Source of the DNA: CAWFFV01 sp963814985
GTDB lineage: Bacteria; Chloroflexota; Ktedonobacteria; Ktedonobacterales; Ktedonobacteraceae
Reading direction: 5' to 3'
NCBI GenBank assembly: GCA_963814985.1
Contig: CAWFFV010000029.1
Span: 1 to 64,000 of the forward strand
Length of the DNA stretch: 64,000 bases
Both the position numbers and the translations under genes were made by a program. Below are positions 53,621 to 64,000 of this stretch, piece by piece; positions within the stretch are counted from its first letter, which is position 1; each line of letters starts with the position of its first letter. The notes beneath the pieces were generated by a model. That model saw only the letters and a list, made by a program, of their open reading frames with translations, did no database searches and was not told the origin of the DNA.

Positions 53621-56458
53621 CTATAAATTAGACACCTCTGGGGTCGCTTCCCACAAACTTGGTTCGCTGAATGACTGCGATATCAATGTACTAATATCCG
53701 GCCAGGACAGCACCAGACTATTATAAGCCAGAGCCTCCTGTGCCCAGTTCTTGCGTTCACATACCGTATAGAGCCGATACGCCAGATCGCGCGCCGTCTC
53801 CGCCAGTTCTCCCACCTGATGGCGGATCTCACTCACTCCCTGCTCACCCTTACCAGCCATCAGAGCATGAATCATACGTTGCATCACTTCCCACACCGTC
53901 AGATGAGGTTTCGCCTGCGGGTCCCACTGTGTGGAAAGCTCTTCGCGTTTGAGCAGGCGTACCTTCCCCATCTTTGCTTCTATCAATCCAGCCTCAACCA
54001 TCGTTTGCACGGCGGTATTCTTAGCCTTGGAAAGCGTCTCTGCTCGCCCATAAGCGCCCTCACCCATGGCATACTCCTCGAACCAGGCAATCGCCCAACG
54101 AGTCTCGACATCGTACTCACCCTCTTGCTCTGCCAGCACCTCATCGAGTGTACGATTAATCAATTGCAACGCTGTACGTACACTCAACGGTGTGCCATCC
54201 GACTCGACGACGCTGCTATAGCGTGAGTAGACAGCCATACCAGGGCCAATGCTGGCTTGAGCCAGATCGACGGGGGCAATACTGCCATGTTGCAGGTTTT
54301 TGAGGGCAATGGGTAACTCTGCCCTGAGTGCGTTAAGGAATTGACGACGAGATGCAACTTGTGCGTCTACGGGGCGTGGACGACAGACGAGAACGATGGA
54401 GGAAGCGAGAGCGTTTGTGCCATGCCCAACGTCTGCGATTTGCCATCTCTGTACGCATAGGCGAGGTGCCTGTAATGGCGAAACCTGATCGTATCAGTCC
54501 TTCTAACATTGTTTCCCAACGAGTAGAAGCAGTCACGTTGAACAGTTTATGCCTATTTTCCTCACCATCCTCATCTTGATCTAACTCAGATTCAGCCTGT
54601 TTAAATGCATAAAACACGGTGAGTGGATAATCAGGATGCTGAACGGCTTGCATATGCTCAAAAGTTTTGCTCAACCCTGTTTCAAAGAACTGTTGTGCCT
54701 TTTTTTTATCACCTCCAAAACGATAAGGTGTAGCAATCAATTCTTGTGACTTTGGGAACTAACATCGTGCCAAGCAGATCAGGATAGACATTGTTAAGAG
54801 AACGGCGCAACCAGACATAGAAGAAATCTGAGAGATCAGCATAGCCAATGTTATCATAATAGGGTGGATCAGTAGAGATAAGCGGCTGTTTTACACCATT
54901 GACAATTGTCATTGCATCACATTGTTTTGCCTTACCGGAAGCATTGCATACAGACATCTCTATGACCTCAGCAACCCAATCGACTGCCCCAAGAAATTCC
55001 CTGTGGACTTGCTGAAAGGGTTTGCTTCAGCAAAGTCCCATGTCATCGGGAGAGCTTGACGTGCAAAAGTGTTACGTACTTTGACATAGCCAGTATCCCA
55101 GGAACAGAACGTTGAGTTTCTGTCAGCTAAGCGATCTACAGAGATCGCCAAATATGTTGCTATAGTATCAGCGTAGGCCGTAGCACCTGTACCTCCTTCA
55201 TTAAGAGATATGCCATCGGAACATAGACCTACAACATTAGCATCGAACAATACTTTGTCTTTGGCTCTTTGTACCAGATCACTGAACGTTGTCAGTGCTG
55301 TAAGTTGACGGGGAGTAAAAAGATCACAATGCCTTGTCATACCATAAAGCTGTACGCGAAACTGAGGGCACGCTCAGGCAAATCAGTTTCAGGTACCTCT
55401 ACAGGTTTCGCCTGTACGGCAATGGCGACCTGTTCATCACCTGGAGAGAGATACACACGTCCGCGTTGTCCCTGAGCAACGACTGCCATCAGTTGTGCGT
55501 CTATCCTCCCCGTTTTACCCTCATTTCGTATATGGTCAGAACGGTACAGGCGTACCACAAGCCATACACGTTGCGCCCTGTCTATTCACTGTGCCAATTT
55601 GTGGCTCACCTTTTCCCGTTGTCACTGAGAAATGAATAGTAGGTGGGGTAGTAGTATGGTCTATCTTCTGGCTCAACCCATGCTTCTTTACCCTTCTTCT
55701 TCGAGAGTAAGAAAGAGCGAACCAGCGGCATTTGAGCACCACAAGCTGGATTAGGACATGCCACCGTTCGTGGCCGATAACCAGGCAATAACGGTTGCTT
55801 CACCACCACCATACTCCTTGGGAAGAGCCGCCTTTGGGTAAAGATGTCCAATATGCCGTTCAGCTTCATCACGCATCCACTTCCCATAATAGCGGATATC
55901 GTTTGCAAGCCCTCTGGCACCGGACCAATAGCTCTCTATCAACAATTTCTTCGCCTTTGGATTTACTGGAGGCGTCCGGCAAACTTCGGTGGGATCTCGA
56001 TCAAAGCTTTATTTATAAGCAGGCAACAGGATTGAGATCACTCGCGTGTGCCTCTAAACCAAGCCGTTGCGCTTCTAACGGAATTGAGCCTCCTCCTGCA
56101 AAGGGATCGAGGACAGGGGGAGGATTACCGCCGTAGCTTTGAGGATCTCTGCCCGTGCTCTTGCCAGCACCTCAGCATTGTTGGAGTTCTTCCACTGGAC
56201 TAACTCTTCAATAATGGCAAAAAGTCTGTCACGCTCTTGTTGTTGCGCTTTCTCTGTAGGAAACTCTTCAGGGTGACTGGAAGGGTCATCGATAAGGGAG
56301 GCAAAGAGCACAGCACGACACGCTGCTAATGGTCGGCGTGCCCACCATAAGTGCAATGTTGAGGGGTGCCCATGCCGAATGGACTTCTCAGTAACGGAGG
56401 CTTTATTGATCGCATTGAGGGGCAGGGCTACCTCGATGAGTTTCTTACGGACGGTCAT
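53621..56458 (-). pseudogene. DUF1156 DNA methyltransferase, copy 2, heavily frameshifted
   Basis: Its ATG (56458) overlaps the helicase stop (ATGA). The protein is a close paralogue of copy 1: MTVRKKLIEVALPLNAINKA, EKSIRHGHPSTLHLWWARRP, ARGLANDIRYYGKWMRDEAE, RHIGHLYPKAALPKEYGGGE, LISTDPPYYDNIGYADLSDF, then RSGFAITGTSPMRTE and AYGRAETLSKAKNTAVQTMV at the C-terminus. The order and spacing match copy 1 throughout, so it is a tandem duplication, but the reading frame changes at least seven times and no long stretch is intact. The DPPY motif is readable. Either the copy is a true decayed paralogue or the local read quality is poor; differences in sequence to copy 1 show it is not an assembly duplicate. 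Confidence 0.85.
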
Positions 56459-59400
56459 ACTGGGACAACTCCTTTTTGCAATAGCCTGGACAGGTCGTAC
56501 ATAACGCTGGTGGCGTCGAAATCGGGTTCACGCTGGAAGGGCTTGTGAATGTAGCGTGTGTCGGTCGTCTCGCCATTGACGATTACGATGGCAAGAATAA
56601 AATCTTTGGGCTTGTTCAACCCGGTCAGGATCTCGTTTTTGGTGATGATAACGGTTTTGGCTCCTTTGACGCGTCCCTTGACTTCGATGAAGCGCAGTTT
56701 ACCCGTACCCGCCACACGGAGATTTGATATCATAGCCGCATTTCTCTGCGCTGACATCGCGTGGCTCATGGCCGAGTTGACGCTCGCTCTCCATCACAGC
56801 TTGCATCGCCATATGCTCAACACGAGCCGTTTCGCGAGCAAACTGCTCTATCCGATCAGGATCGTCTGGTGTCTCTCCCTTGAATTTGGCAAGCAGTACA
56901 GCCGGAACGACAAGGGCACCACCAATGACGACGGGTGGCAAAGGGGAGATTTGTCGCTCCCGTTCCAGTTCGGCCATACGGTTGGTTAAACGCGCATAGA
57001 GTTCTTCGGCACGCTGACGGGCAATCTGCGAGTTGAGACGAGCATTAGTTTTGCCCGCTGCCTCTTGCGCCTGAAGCTCGACAGCACGGTTATCCCAGTA
57101 GCTCATCTCTTTGGTCAAGCGCTCATTGACGGCGGCTTTGGTTTTGTCAATCTGCTCTTCACGCCTCTGTCTGACCTCCGCAAGATGGCGCGGCACAAGT
57201 TGCGTGATGGCATAAGTACGCGCTCGCTCTTCAAGATCACCTGTGAGCCAGGAGAGATCACGCAGTTGGCGGCACCAGCGTTTGCTCTTCCTCCGTCAGG
57301 GCACGGTAGTCAAGGAAGGGAGCATATCCAGCGGAGTGAATATTGTCCCTGGCGTCAAGTTCGATAAATTGGAGCTGGCACGAAACCTCTCGACGCTTGC
57401 CAGTAGTGTCGGTGCGGGCATCCTGGATGGTATGTTCAAGATAGAAGAGGACACGTATCTCCTCATCTTTTGCATTTGCATCTACCAATATGGCACCCTG
57501 CTTGAGCAGGTCCCGGTTCTGTTCGAGTACCAGATCAATCGTCACATCCAGCAACGGATGTCCTGGACAGATCAGAGTTGCAGGGAGCTTCCCTGGCACA
57601 TTCACCAGCACTTTCTCAAAGACCACACGTTCATACTGGCGCAGAATAGTAGCTCTGGCGTTGCTACGCAGGTGACGATTACGGATAAAGCCAGGAATGT
57701 TGGTAATCTCGTAGCGGCGTGGCTCACGTTCATAATATTTGCCACCAAGACGTTTCAGCGCTTCCAGGAAGAAAGAGGCGACAAAATGTGGTTGCAGGCG
57801 ACGAGCGCTGGCACGCTCCATATCTTCACGGATCTGGCGTACCCGCACAACATCCATCACCTCATGAGCAAGAGCATGCTCTTCTAACAATGCTTGCAGA
57901 TGTTGGCGATCGAGCGCTTCATCGACAACATAGGTCAGGCGGGCGCGTACATCAGGACGATCACCATAGCGAATCGCTTCTATGATCAGATCACGCAAGG
58001 GACGATTATCAAATGTAACCTTGCCAAGCACATCAAAAACCTGTCCACCTAAAGCCTCACGCTCCTCCTCCAATTTCTTGAGCAGCGTATGAAAAACTTC
58101 ACCCTCACGAGTCTCTGAGGCAACCAGATTCCACAGATGGCATACTTCGGTCTGGCCGATACGGTGGATACGCCCGAAGCGCTGCTCAAGACGATTAGGA
58201 TTCCAGGGCAGATCATAATTGACCATCAGGTGGGCGCGTTGTAAATTGATCCCTTCACCAGCCGCGTCGGTTGCCACAAGCACCAGCACATCCCTATCCT
58301 GCACAAACATCTCCTGTGCCCTTGCCCGCTCCTCACGATTCATCCCACCATGAATATTGACGACTGCTTCAGCACGCCCCAGCATCGTACGAATGCGCCC
58401 GGTAAGATAATTGAGAGTATCACGATGCTCGGTAAAGATCACCAGCTTGAAACGATGCCCGCCGCTATCAAACATTTCAGCATTGTTTTGTAGCAGACTG
58501 GCAAGTTCCTCCCATTTGCGGTCAGTACCACTTCTGCGCACCTGTAGCGCCAAAGTTTCTAAGCGAGCAAGGATCGCAATCTAAGCCTCAAGTTCGGCGA
58601 TAGTGCGTGCTGCAGAAGCCTGATCGACAACGCGCTCTTCGGTCTCCTCAATCTCGGAACCGGGGGCATCATCCAGATCATCCAGAACGTCGGCAGAGAG
58701 GAGAGGGAGATCCTGCAATAACTCAAGAGGGGCATCAGCGCCATGTCTGGCCTGCTGTTCCTCTTGCACACGGCGTTCCAGGCGCTCTTTTCTGCGCTTG
58801 AGTGATTGGTAGATAGCTTCTGGCGACGAAGCAAGACGACGTTGTAGAGTGGTCAGTGCAAAGCCAACCGTACCCTTGCGTCCATTATTGCCCAGGGCAT
58901 CGGCACGATTAAACTCCTGGCGCACATAGTCCGTCACTTCTTTATAGAGCGTCTCTTCCAGACCTGAGAGCTGATAATTAGCCGTATAGGCCAGACGTTC
59001 AGGAAAGAGCGGAGTCCCATCAAACTTGTAAAGTTGCTCCTTGACCAGATGGCGCATCAGATCCGAGACATCCACCTTATGAACGCCATCACGAAATCTG
59101 CCTTCAAAGCGATCCATATCGAGCAGTGCCAGAAACAGTTGAAAATCCTCTTCCTTGCCATTATGTGGTGTCGCCGTCAAGAGCAAAAGATGGCGTGTCA
59201 ACTTACCAAGCGCCTGTCCAAGCTGGTAGCGTTTTGTATACCTGACCTCCCCACCAAAGAAAGTAGCCGACATCTTATGTGCCTCATCCACCACAATCAG
59301 ATCCCACTCAGTCTGTGCCAACTTCTCACGTACACGCTCATCGCGTGAAAGCTTATCGAGACGAGCAATACATAGAGGCATCTCAGCAAAAGCATTGCCC

Positions 59401-59976
59401 GAAAGCGATGCCTCAAGACGATCATTGGTCAGGATATCAAAATCGATCTGAAAGCGGCGATGCAGTTCATCCTGCCACTGCTCTACAAGATTGCCCGGAG
59501 AGACGATAAGGCAGCGATGCAGATCACCACGAATTATCAACTCTTTAATAAGCAGACCCGTCATGATTGTTTTGCCTGCTCCTGGATCATCGGCAAGCAG
59601 ATAGCGTAAGGGTTGCTTGCTCAGCATCGCTTCATAGACGGCAGTGATCTGGTGAGGTAACGGCTCGATCAGCGAAGTATGGACAGCGATCAGGGGATCA
59701 AACAGATACGCGAGACGAATACGATAGGCCTCCGAGGCAAGACGGAATTCTGGCTCCATCCGCATCAAAACTCCACGGCAAACCATCAGAAGCAATCTCC
59801 AGCCGGGATTCACTATCACGATAGAGTAACTCACTCCCAAGATTCCCACTGGCATCGGTATAGACCAGTTCGACACCAATATCACCATGCCATTTAACGC
59901 TAATAATGGTTACAGCCTTCCCAGGGAGGAGACCTTTAACGAGGACACCAGGCTTAATTTCTTGCAGAAGCGTCAT
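56455..59976 (-). CDS. SNF2-like helicase with C-terminal DUF3883 domain, broken in four places
   Basis: ATG 59976 gives MTLLQEIKPGVLVKGLLPGK. Lobe 1: YLLADDPGAGKTIMTGLLIK (Walker A), IVSPGNLVEQWQDELHRRFQ, IVVDEAHKMSATFFGGEVRY (DEAH) and LLLLTATPHNGKEEDFQLFL. Lobe 2: HRFKLVIFTEHRDTLNYLTG, VLVATDAAGEGINLQRAHLM and RLEQRFGRIHRIGQTEVCHL. The C-terminal domain (KLRFIEVKGRVKGAKTVIIT, KNEILTGLNKPKDFILAIVI) is DUF3883/NOV-like. Frame changes occur near 59,750, 57,270 and 56,720; at 58,581-58,583 an in-frame TAG replaces what should be a glutamate codon between the lobes. About 1,170 codons. It would move along DNA to recognise or remodel invading DNA. First gene of the defence operon, its stop overlapping copy 2. 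Confidence 0.85.
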
Positions 59977-60130
59977 CTACAACAACACACACTTTTCTTT
60001 TCCTGCTCAACAATGATGTGGTATTGGCAACCGTATCAAATAGTCGAGTAATTGTCAAGAGTTGTAATGGAACAATCTTACAGCAAAGAAAGTGGTAAAA
60101 TTGGCTCATCAAAAACAAGGAGGAACAGGT
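59977..60130. promoter_or_regulatory. Divergent intergenic region of the defence island
   Basis: The 154 bases between the helicase and NERD genes must hold promoters for both directions. The NERD gene has a strong ribosome site (aaggaggaacaggt) and the helicase none. I cannot fix promoter boxes. Confidence 0.4.
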
Positions 60131-61102
60131 ATGTCCATCATCAACCGTCTCGTGCGGGCCATTGAAAGTATGTCAAATATCGAGTTGGGTGAGCAGGATC
60201 GCGTAGGTATGCGCGGGGAGCAGTTCGCAGAAGATATCATTGTTGAGGGAGCAAACGAAGGTTATATCCGCAATCCGATTCTTCCTCATCCCCGCAAACC
60301 CGGCATCTTCTTTGAGACGGACATACTGGTTTACACCCAGGGCACCCTCTTTTGCGTTGAGATCAAAAACTTTGGGCGGGGTAAGGTCTATTATCCCTCT
60401 CGCTATCGCACGGTTTACATCGAAAAAGGCTGGTTTATCTTCAAACGCAAGGTTCCACAACAAGTATTTGAGCGCTATGATGACACAAAGATGATCCAGG
60501 AGAAAGCGGGACGCAACGGCATTGAAACCAGAGAGATGCCGAATCCACTTTATAAGACGCGCAACTATGCCAACGATCTCCAACGTTACCTCATCCGGAT
60601 AGACTCACGTCTGCAAACTGTTCCCATCATCTCTGTATTAGCATTTTCGGGCAAAGCCGACATCAGCCAGGTGTACTATTTTGACGCTGGCATTATCCGT
60701 GCTGCTGAACTACCAGATTTTTTTGAGCGGCACAGCAACCCGACACAACATCTTTCATCCCTGATCCAGCAAGCATTTCACAAGATCCCAACCTGGGATA
60801 GGATTTTGACAAGCGAAAATGAATGGATCAATGGAGTCATCCAGGAGAAAGAATTAAGTTTCAAGGGAAGCGATAATCGTCAATACAACATCCCTTACGC
60901 CCAAATACTCTCGGTAGAAGTACGGAGGGAGGGTACATTTTCAGCTTACGATGACATCACCATAAAATATATCAATGGGAAGAGTAAATCATTTCGGAGT
61001 GCGAGCGGAGAAATCCATCTGGAGCGTTTCGGTGACCATCAGATTCACAAGCTGCGCAATGTGAGTAAAGTTGCCGTGGGCATTGCGAATAAGGGGATAT
61101 AG
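60131..61102 (+). CDS. NERD-domain (nuclease-related) protein
   Basis: ATG 60131 follows aaggaggaacaggt, so the longer reading from 60092 is rejected. The 323-residue protein opens MSIINRLVRAIESMSNIELG. The NERD core is VGMRGEQFAEDIIVEGANEG, then FFETDILVYTQGTLFCVEIK, with the D and E-x-K of a PD-(D/E)xK nuclease fold (TDILVY... VEIKNFG). The rest (YANDLQRYLIRIDSRLQTVP, IISVLAFSGKADISQVYYFD) has no further known motif, and a beta-rich C-terminus follows. It is divergent from the helicase and may be a nuclease partner of the defence operon, or an independent DNA-processing enzyme. Confidence 0.75.
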   Translation: MSIINRLVRAIESMSNIELGEQDRVGMRGEQFAEDIIVEGANEGYIRNPILPHPRKPGIFFETDILVYTQGTLFCVEIKNFGRGKVYYPSRYRTVYIEKGWFIFKRKVPQQVFERYDDTKMIQEKAGRNGIETREMPNPLYKTRNYANDLQRYLIRIDSRLQTVPIISVLAFSGKADISQVYYFDAGIIRAAELPDFFERHSNPTQHLSSLIQQAFHKIPTWDRILTSENEWINGVIQEKELSFKGSDNRQYNIPYAQILSVEVRREGTFSAYDDITIKYINGKSKSFRSASGEIHLERFGDHQIHKLRNVSKVAVGIANKGI

Positions 61103-61219
61103 AGTTATTGATGATGTGAGAAATTCTTCTTTCCGCTTTTGGCTACTTGCATGGTATCTCCTTACTGACAACACAGAAGAACAATCTCTTTTTGTTAGCT
61201 TGTTCGATAGGAGATACCG

Positions 61220-62396
61220 ATGCACCCAAAATTAATCTCTTCAGCCCTCTCTAAGGCGCAACTCCTTGAGTTTTTGGGGCTACCTCAAAAATTCAAGGAA
61301 TCCAAAGAGCAACTTGTGGCTAAACTCCTCTTTCCTTATAGAAACAGACGCTCATGAAAAAGCACGCCTGCTGGATACCTTTCTGAATGAACTGGCTGTT
61401 GGCCCGGTAGAACTGGAGGAGATGCTTCGGTGTTCGCGTGTCGAACGCAGGCGCTGGATCGAAGAGGGGAAAATCCCCGTGCTGGAGCATCGCCAATTTC
61501 AAAAGGCCGGACATGACTTACTCTACCCTGTCCATGATAGAAGGGTTATTCTCAATCTCTCCCAGGAGGAGATCGCCCAATGGAGAGCCGTGCACCATAC
61601 TCAGATACAGGCGAAGAGAAAAGACAGCGCATATATTGCTGCTGAACACAGAAAGGCCAATCAGCGTGTACGCCAGAACTTCCAGGTGTCCTGGCAACAG
61701 ACCGTTGAAGAGTGGACACAATGTGGATCACCAGAACTGGCAGCAGTCTTCAGGCTCTCATATTGGACCGTGTGGGCATCCCGTTGGGCTAAAGAGAACC
61801 ATGTCAGATCTCTCAGAAGCACAAAGAACTCGGCTTTATACTCAACCCGTAGAGATGCCTGGTATGAGCGAAAAAATGAAGCGATGAGCGTATTAGTGCA
61901 AACATCCTATGCTCATCTCTCTTTCTATCGTCCCGTAGACGCAGATAAGCGTTATCTCTGGCTCTGCGAAGAACACTATGATATGAAAAGAGAAGAATAT
62001 TATACAAATATCTGGGATTTTTTTGATAATAATGTATCTGCAATTAAAAAATGCTCACGATGTATTTTAAGCGAAGAGAAAGACTACTATGCTCTCTACT
62101 ATCTGAATGTGAAGGATGTGGCATTCCCTGATATGCGTTTTTCATTCCATATGCCGTATCCTCTCGGCAAAACCCTGTTTCCTGCGCCCAGGAAATTACC
62201 CAAAGTAGAGCATGAAGAGCAAGATGGTATTTTTCGTTTTGGGAGACCACTCTTTGCCTATGAAAAAATTACCCATCGGGAACAGGATGTGCTTGCTCAT
62301 CTTGAGCAAGCTTTGCAGGAAATGAAGACATTTCCTGCTTTGACAAAGCAGGATAAACCTGTGAGAGAAAGCCATCTATCTGTTATCGATCAGTGA
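61220..62396 (+). CDS. DNA-binding-like protein with SAP/MerR-like regions and a C-terminal zinc motif, one frameshift
   Basis: ATG 61220 follows aggagataccg: MHPKLISSALSKAQLLEFLG, LPQKFKESKEQLVAKLL, a SAP/HeH-like helix pair. A frame change near 61,340 joins the rest: EKARLLDTFLNELAVGPVEL, EEMLRCSRVERRRWIEEGKI, PVLEHRQFQKAGHDLLYPVH. The E-E-M-L-R-C region looks MerR-like and likely binds DNA. Further on, YLWLCEEHYD and KKCSRCILSE give C-x2-H and C-x2-C pairs 45 residues apart, a probable zinc site. The protein is soluble. It follows NERD on the same strand by 118 bases, so it may belong to the same defence group. I do not recognise the family. Confidence 0.6.
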
Positions 62397-62595
62397 GATC
62401 ATCATATTATAATAATTTACGGGCAAATTCCTTGTCCACTAATTGGCAGGTCAAAATGGTAGATACCCTGGAAGCTGTTGACATGGGCAGATTTCTTTGC
62501 TGAAAAGATGGGTCAAATGACATCTGGCCATCGCCTGCCTTTGACTTATAATAGCATCATATTAATGTTTTCTGATTTATTATGAGGAGGGGGTT
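62397..62595. other. Gap between the zinc-motif gene and the DUF5671 gene
   Basis: No gene is readable. A strong ribosome site (gaggagggggtt) at the end serves the next gene. Confidence 0.4.
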
Positions 62596-64000
62596 ATGGC
62601 CCGCAATCTTTATCGTTGCTACCTTTATATAGTGTATATCGCCTTGTTAATCTTTGCAGCCACCGCTGTGGGATGGTTGCTAACGGTATTACTGGCTCAA
62701 ACACCACTACGTGGTCCTGATAGTGGTGCTCCTGCTCAGGCAGAAGTTGTACAATCGGTTGTGTTTGCTATTATATCGTTGGTAATTGCGAGTGTATTGG
62801 GTGGGTTACACTACTGGCTGATTCGTCGTGATATCCAAAGTGACCCTGCGGCTGGCGGTAGCGCGATTCGTTCATTTTTCCTCAATATCACTGAAGCTAT
62901 CGGGATATCCCTGGCAGTTCCAATAGCAGGATTCTTAGTGGTCAGCGCTCTTGGGCAGTTACCTGCCTTTGATATCGTTCCTTATGCTGCATTTGCCATT
63001 CCTACACTGGCCCTGGTTGTCCTACTCGAAGTGGAACGCCGACGAACTCAGGTCAGTTCTGGGGCTGCAATGGCATTTCAACGTCTGCATTTCTTTGTCG
63101 TGCAAGTGGTCTTTCTCTTTTCTGTCACAGATGCCTGGCTTGAGAATATAAAGCAGTTAGTTGACGGGCTGTTTTTTGCGGGAAAGGGGGCGCTTGAGTC
63201 GTGTAATGCTGGATATGGCTGTCCAACATTTAACCCGGTTGGTTTAGTTGCTACTCTAGTCTGGTTCCTGGCCTTCTGGATTGGTTATGGTTGGCTGCTT
63301 CGCAACGACAAATCACCTTTTCTGCGCTTAATTCTGCATTATGCTAGCTTTGCATATGGAGTAGGATTCATCATAACAGGCATCTACCGTGGCGTTCAAT
63401 TACTCGTTCTGCCACTGTTTCATGCTACCCCGGCCCTCAAAGATATTCTAGGCTCCTATGCGCCGTACGATTTTGTCTCTCCTCTCACATTTGGGATACT
63501 CGTTGTCGGTGTCTACCATTTCTGGCTCAGCACAGCTATGAAGCAAGGATTGATCGATCGAATAGGAATGTTCTTAACAGAATATGCCGTTGCTACTATT
63601 CTCCTGGCAGGAACATTCTGGTGGGGATGTGGCTATATTCTACTGAATTTCATTCAAAAGCTGTCACCTGTGCCTGATGCGCCTGATGCCGGGCAGTGGA
63701 CTTCTGCTATTGCCCTGGTTGTAGCTGGGATTAGTTATATCCCATTGGATTTATACCTGCGTCGTCGTCAGGCTATAGAACCCTCTTCTGCTACAGGTCC
63801 ACACCGTGGGTTTGTGCTGGCACTGCTTGGTGGTGGGATGCTGGCATTTGCGATTGGTGGTGTGGTTGCACTTTACGCATGGGTCACTGCTCTATTCGGC
63901 TCTCCAGTTTATAATTGGGAACTGGTATCACGTACTGGGTTAGTAGCCTTTATCGTTGGAGCCATTGTCCTCGGTATCTACCTGTGGACGGCTCTTCGCG
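62596..64000 (+). CDS. DUF5671 domain membrane protein, cut by window end
   Basis: ATG 62596 follows gaggagggggtt. The readable 468 residues run to the right edge with no stop. They contain a series of TM helices in pairs: YIVYIALLIFAATAVGWLLT, VVFAIISLVIASVLGGLHYW, LIRRDIQSDPAAGGSAIRSF, GISLAVPIAGFLVVSALGQL and, in a second half, FVSPLTFGILVVGVYHFWLS, AVATILLAGTFWWGCGYILL, LALLGGGMLAFAIGGVVALY. The repeat of the SxxSxxxxxxxGxxHYWLIRRD pattern (also DLYLRRRQAIEPS) is how I recall DUF5671 proteins. There are at least ten helices in what is visible. Function unknown; it is not obviously linked to the defence genes. Confidence 0.7.
   Translation, partial: MARNLYRCYLYIVYIALLIFAATAVGWLLTVLLAQTPLRGPDSGAPAQAEVVQSVVFAIISLVIASVLGGLHYWLIRRDIQSDPAAGGSAIRSFFLNITEAIGISLAVPIAGFLVVSALGQLPAFDIVPYAAFAIPTLALVVLLEVERRRTQVSSGAAMAFQRLHFFVVQVVFLFSVTDAWLENIKQLVDGLFFAGKGALESCNAGYGCPTFNPVGLVATLVWFLAFWIGYGWLLRNDKSPFLRLILHYASFAYGVGFIITGIYRGVQLLVLPLFHATPALKDILGSYAPYDFVSPLTFGILVVGVYHFWLSTAMKQGLIDRIGMFLTEYAVATILLAGTFWWGCGYILLNFIQKLSPVPDAPDAGQWTSAIALVVAGISYIPLDLYLRRRQAIEPSSATGPHRGFVLALLGGGMLAFAIGGVVALYAWVTALFGSPVYNWELVSRTGLVAFIVGAIVLGIYLWTALR

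Overview
The window reads as two parts with different base composition. Positions 1 to about 9,690 are very GC-rich and carry actinobacterial-looking genes. From about 9,760 to the end the sequence is moderate in GC and its protein families suit a Ktedonobacteria-type Chloroflexota genome: GAF-PucR regulators, DUF6585, DUF6325, DUF4389, DUF5671, small TM proteins, an NtrC-like regulator without GAFTGA, and nadBCA. This taxonomic reading is inference from recognised families; no search was run. Single-base frameshifts recur, densest at 1-9.7 kb and 54-56.5 kb, while 12-22 kb and 34-43 kb have essentially none. Many are probably residual sequencing indels, so broken genes are reported with that caveat.

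Layout. 1-9.7 kb: a cluster resembling a specialised-metabolite locus, with a B12-binding radical SAM enzyme, an LpxL-like acyltransferase and an acyl carrier protein on the minus strand, divergent from a ferredoxin, a cytochrome P450 and a DrrAB-type exporter, then a SARP/AfsR regulator. 9.7-16.2 kb: an AT-rich regulatory stretch, a toxin-like unknown protein, an IS1096 TnpR-like protein, TPR and small unknown proteins, and a tyrosine recombinase whose upstream region carries seven iteron-like repeats. 16.5-16.8 kb: tRNA-Pro and tRNA-Gly with a strong promoter and a terminator. 17-30 kb: signalling genes (single receiver, HTH-GAF protein, a GAF / histidine kinase / NtrC-like operon, GAF-GAF-PucR, 7TM-like sensor kinase, receiver-like protein), a CDF metal exporter, an Fe-S carrier and a CDGSH-like small protein.

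30-36 kb: a promoter with a structured leader before a small gene, a decayed partial duplicate of that locus holding a group II intron reverse transcriptase fragment, a HAMP-type membrane protein, and a truncated NB-ARC/TPR gene. 36.5-46.5 kb: housekeeping and membrane genes, including peroxiredoxin, nadB-nadC-nadA with palindromic operator candidates, an M50 protease with CBS domains, DUF6325 and SHOCT proteins, YjbQ and DUF4389.

47.3-62.4 kb: the most interesting block, a putative defence island. A SNF2-like helicase with a C-terminal DUF3883 domain, two tandem DUF1156 DNA methyltransferases (one apparently decayed) and a 1,134-residue HEPN/DUF499 ATPase form one minus-strand operon. Divergent from it are a NERD-domain nuclease-like protein and a DNA-binding-like protein with paired Cys/His motifs. 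The helicase has an in-frame amber codon between its two lobes. The window ends inside a DUF5671 membrane protein.
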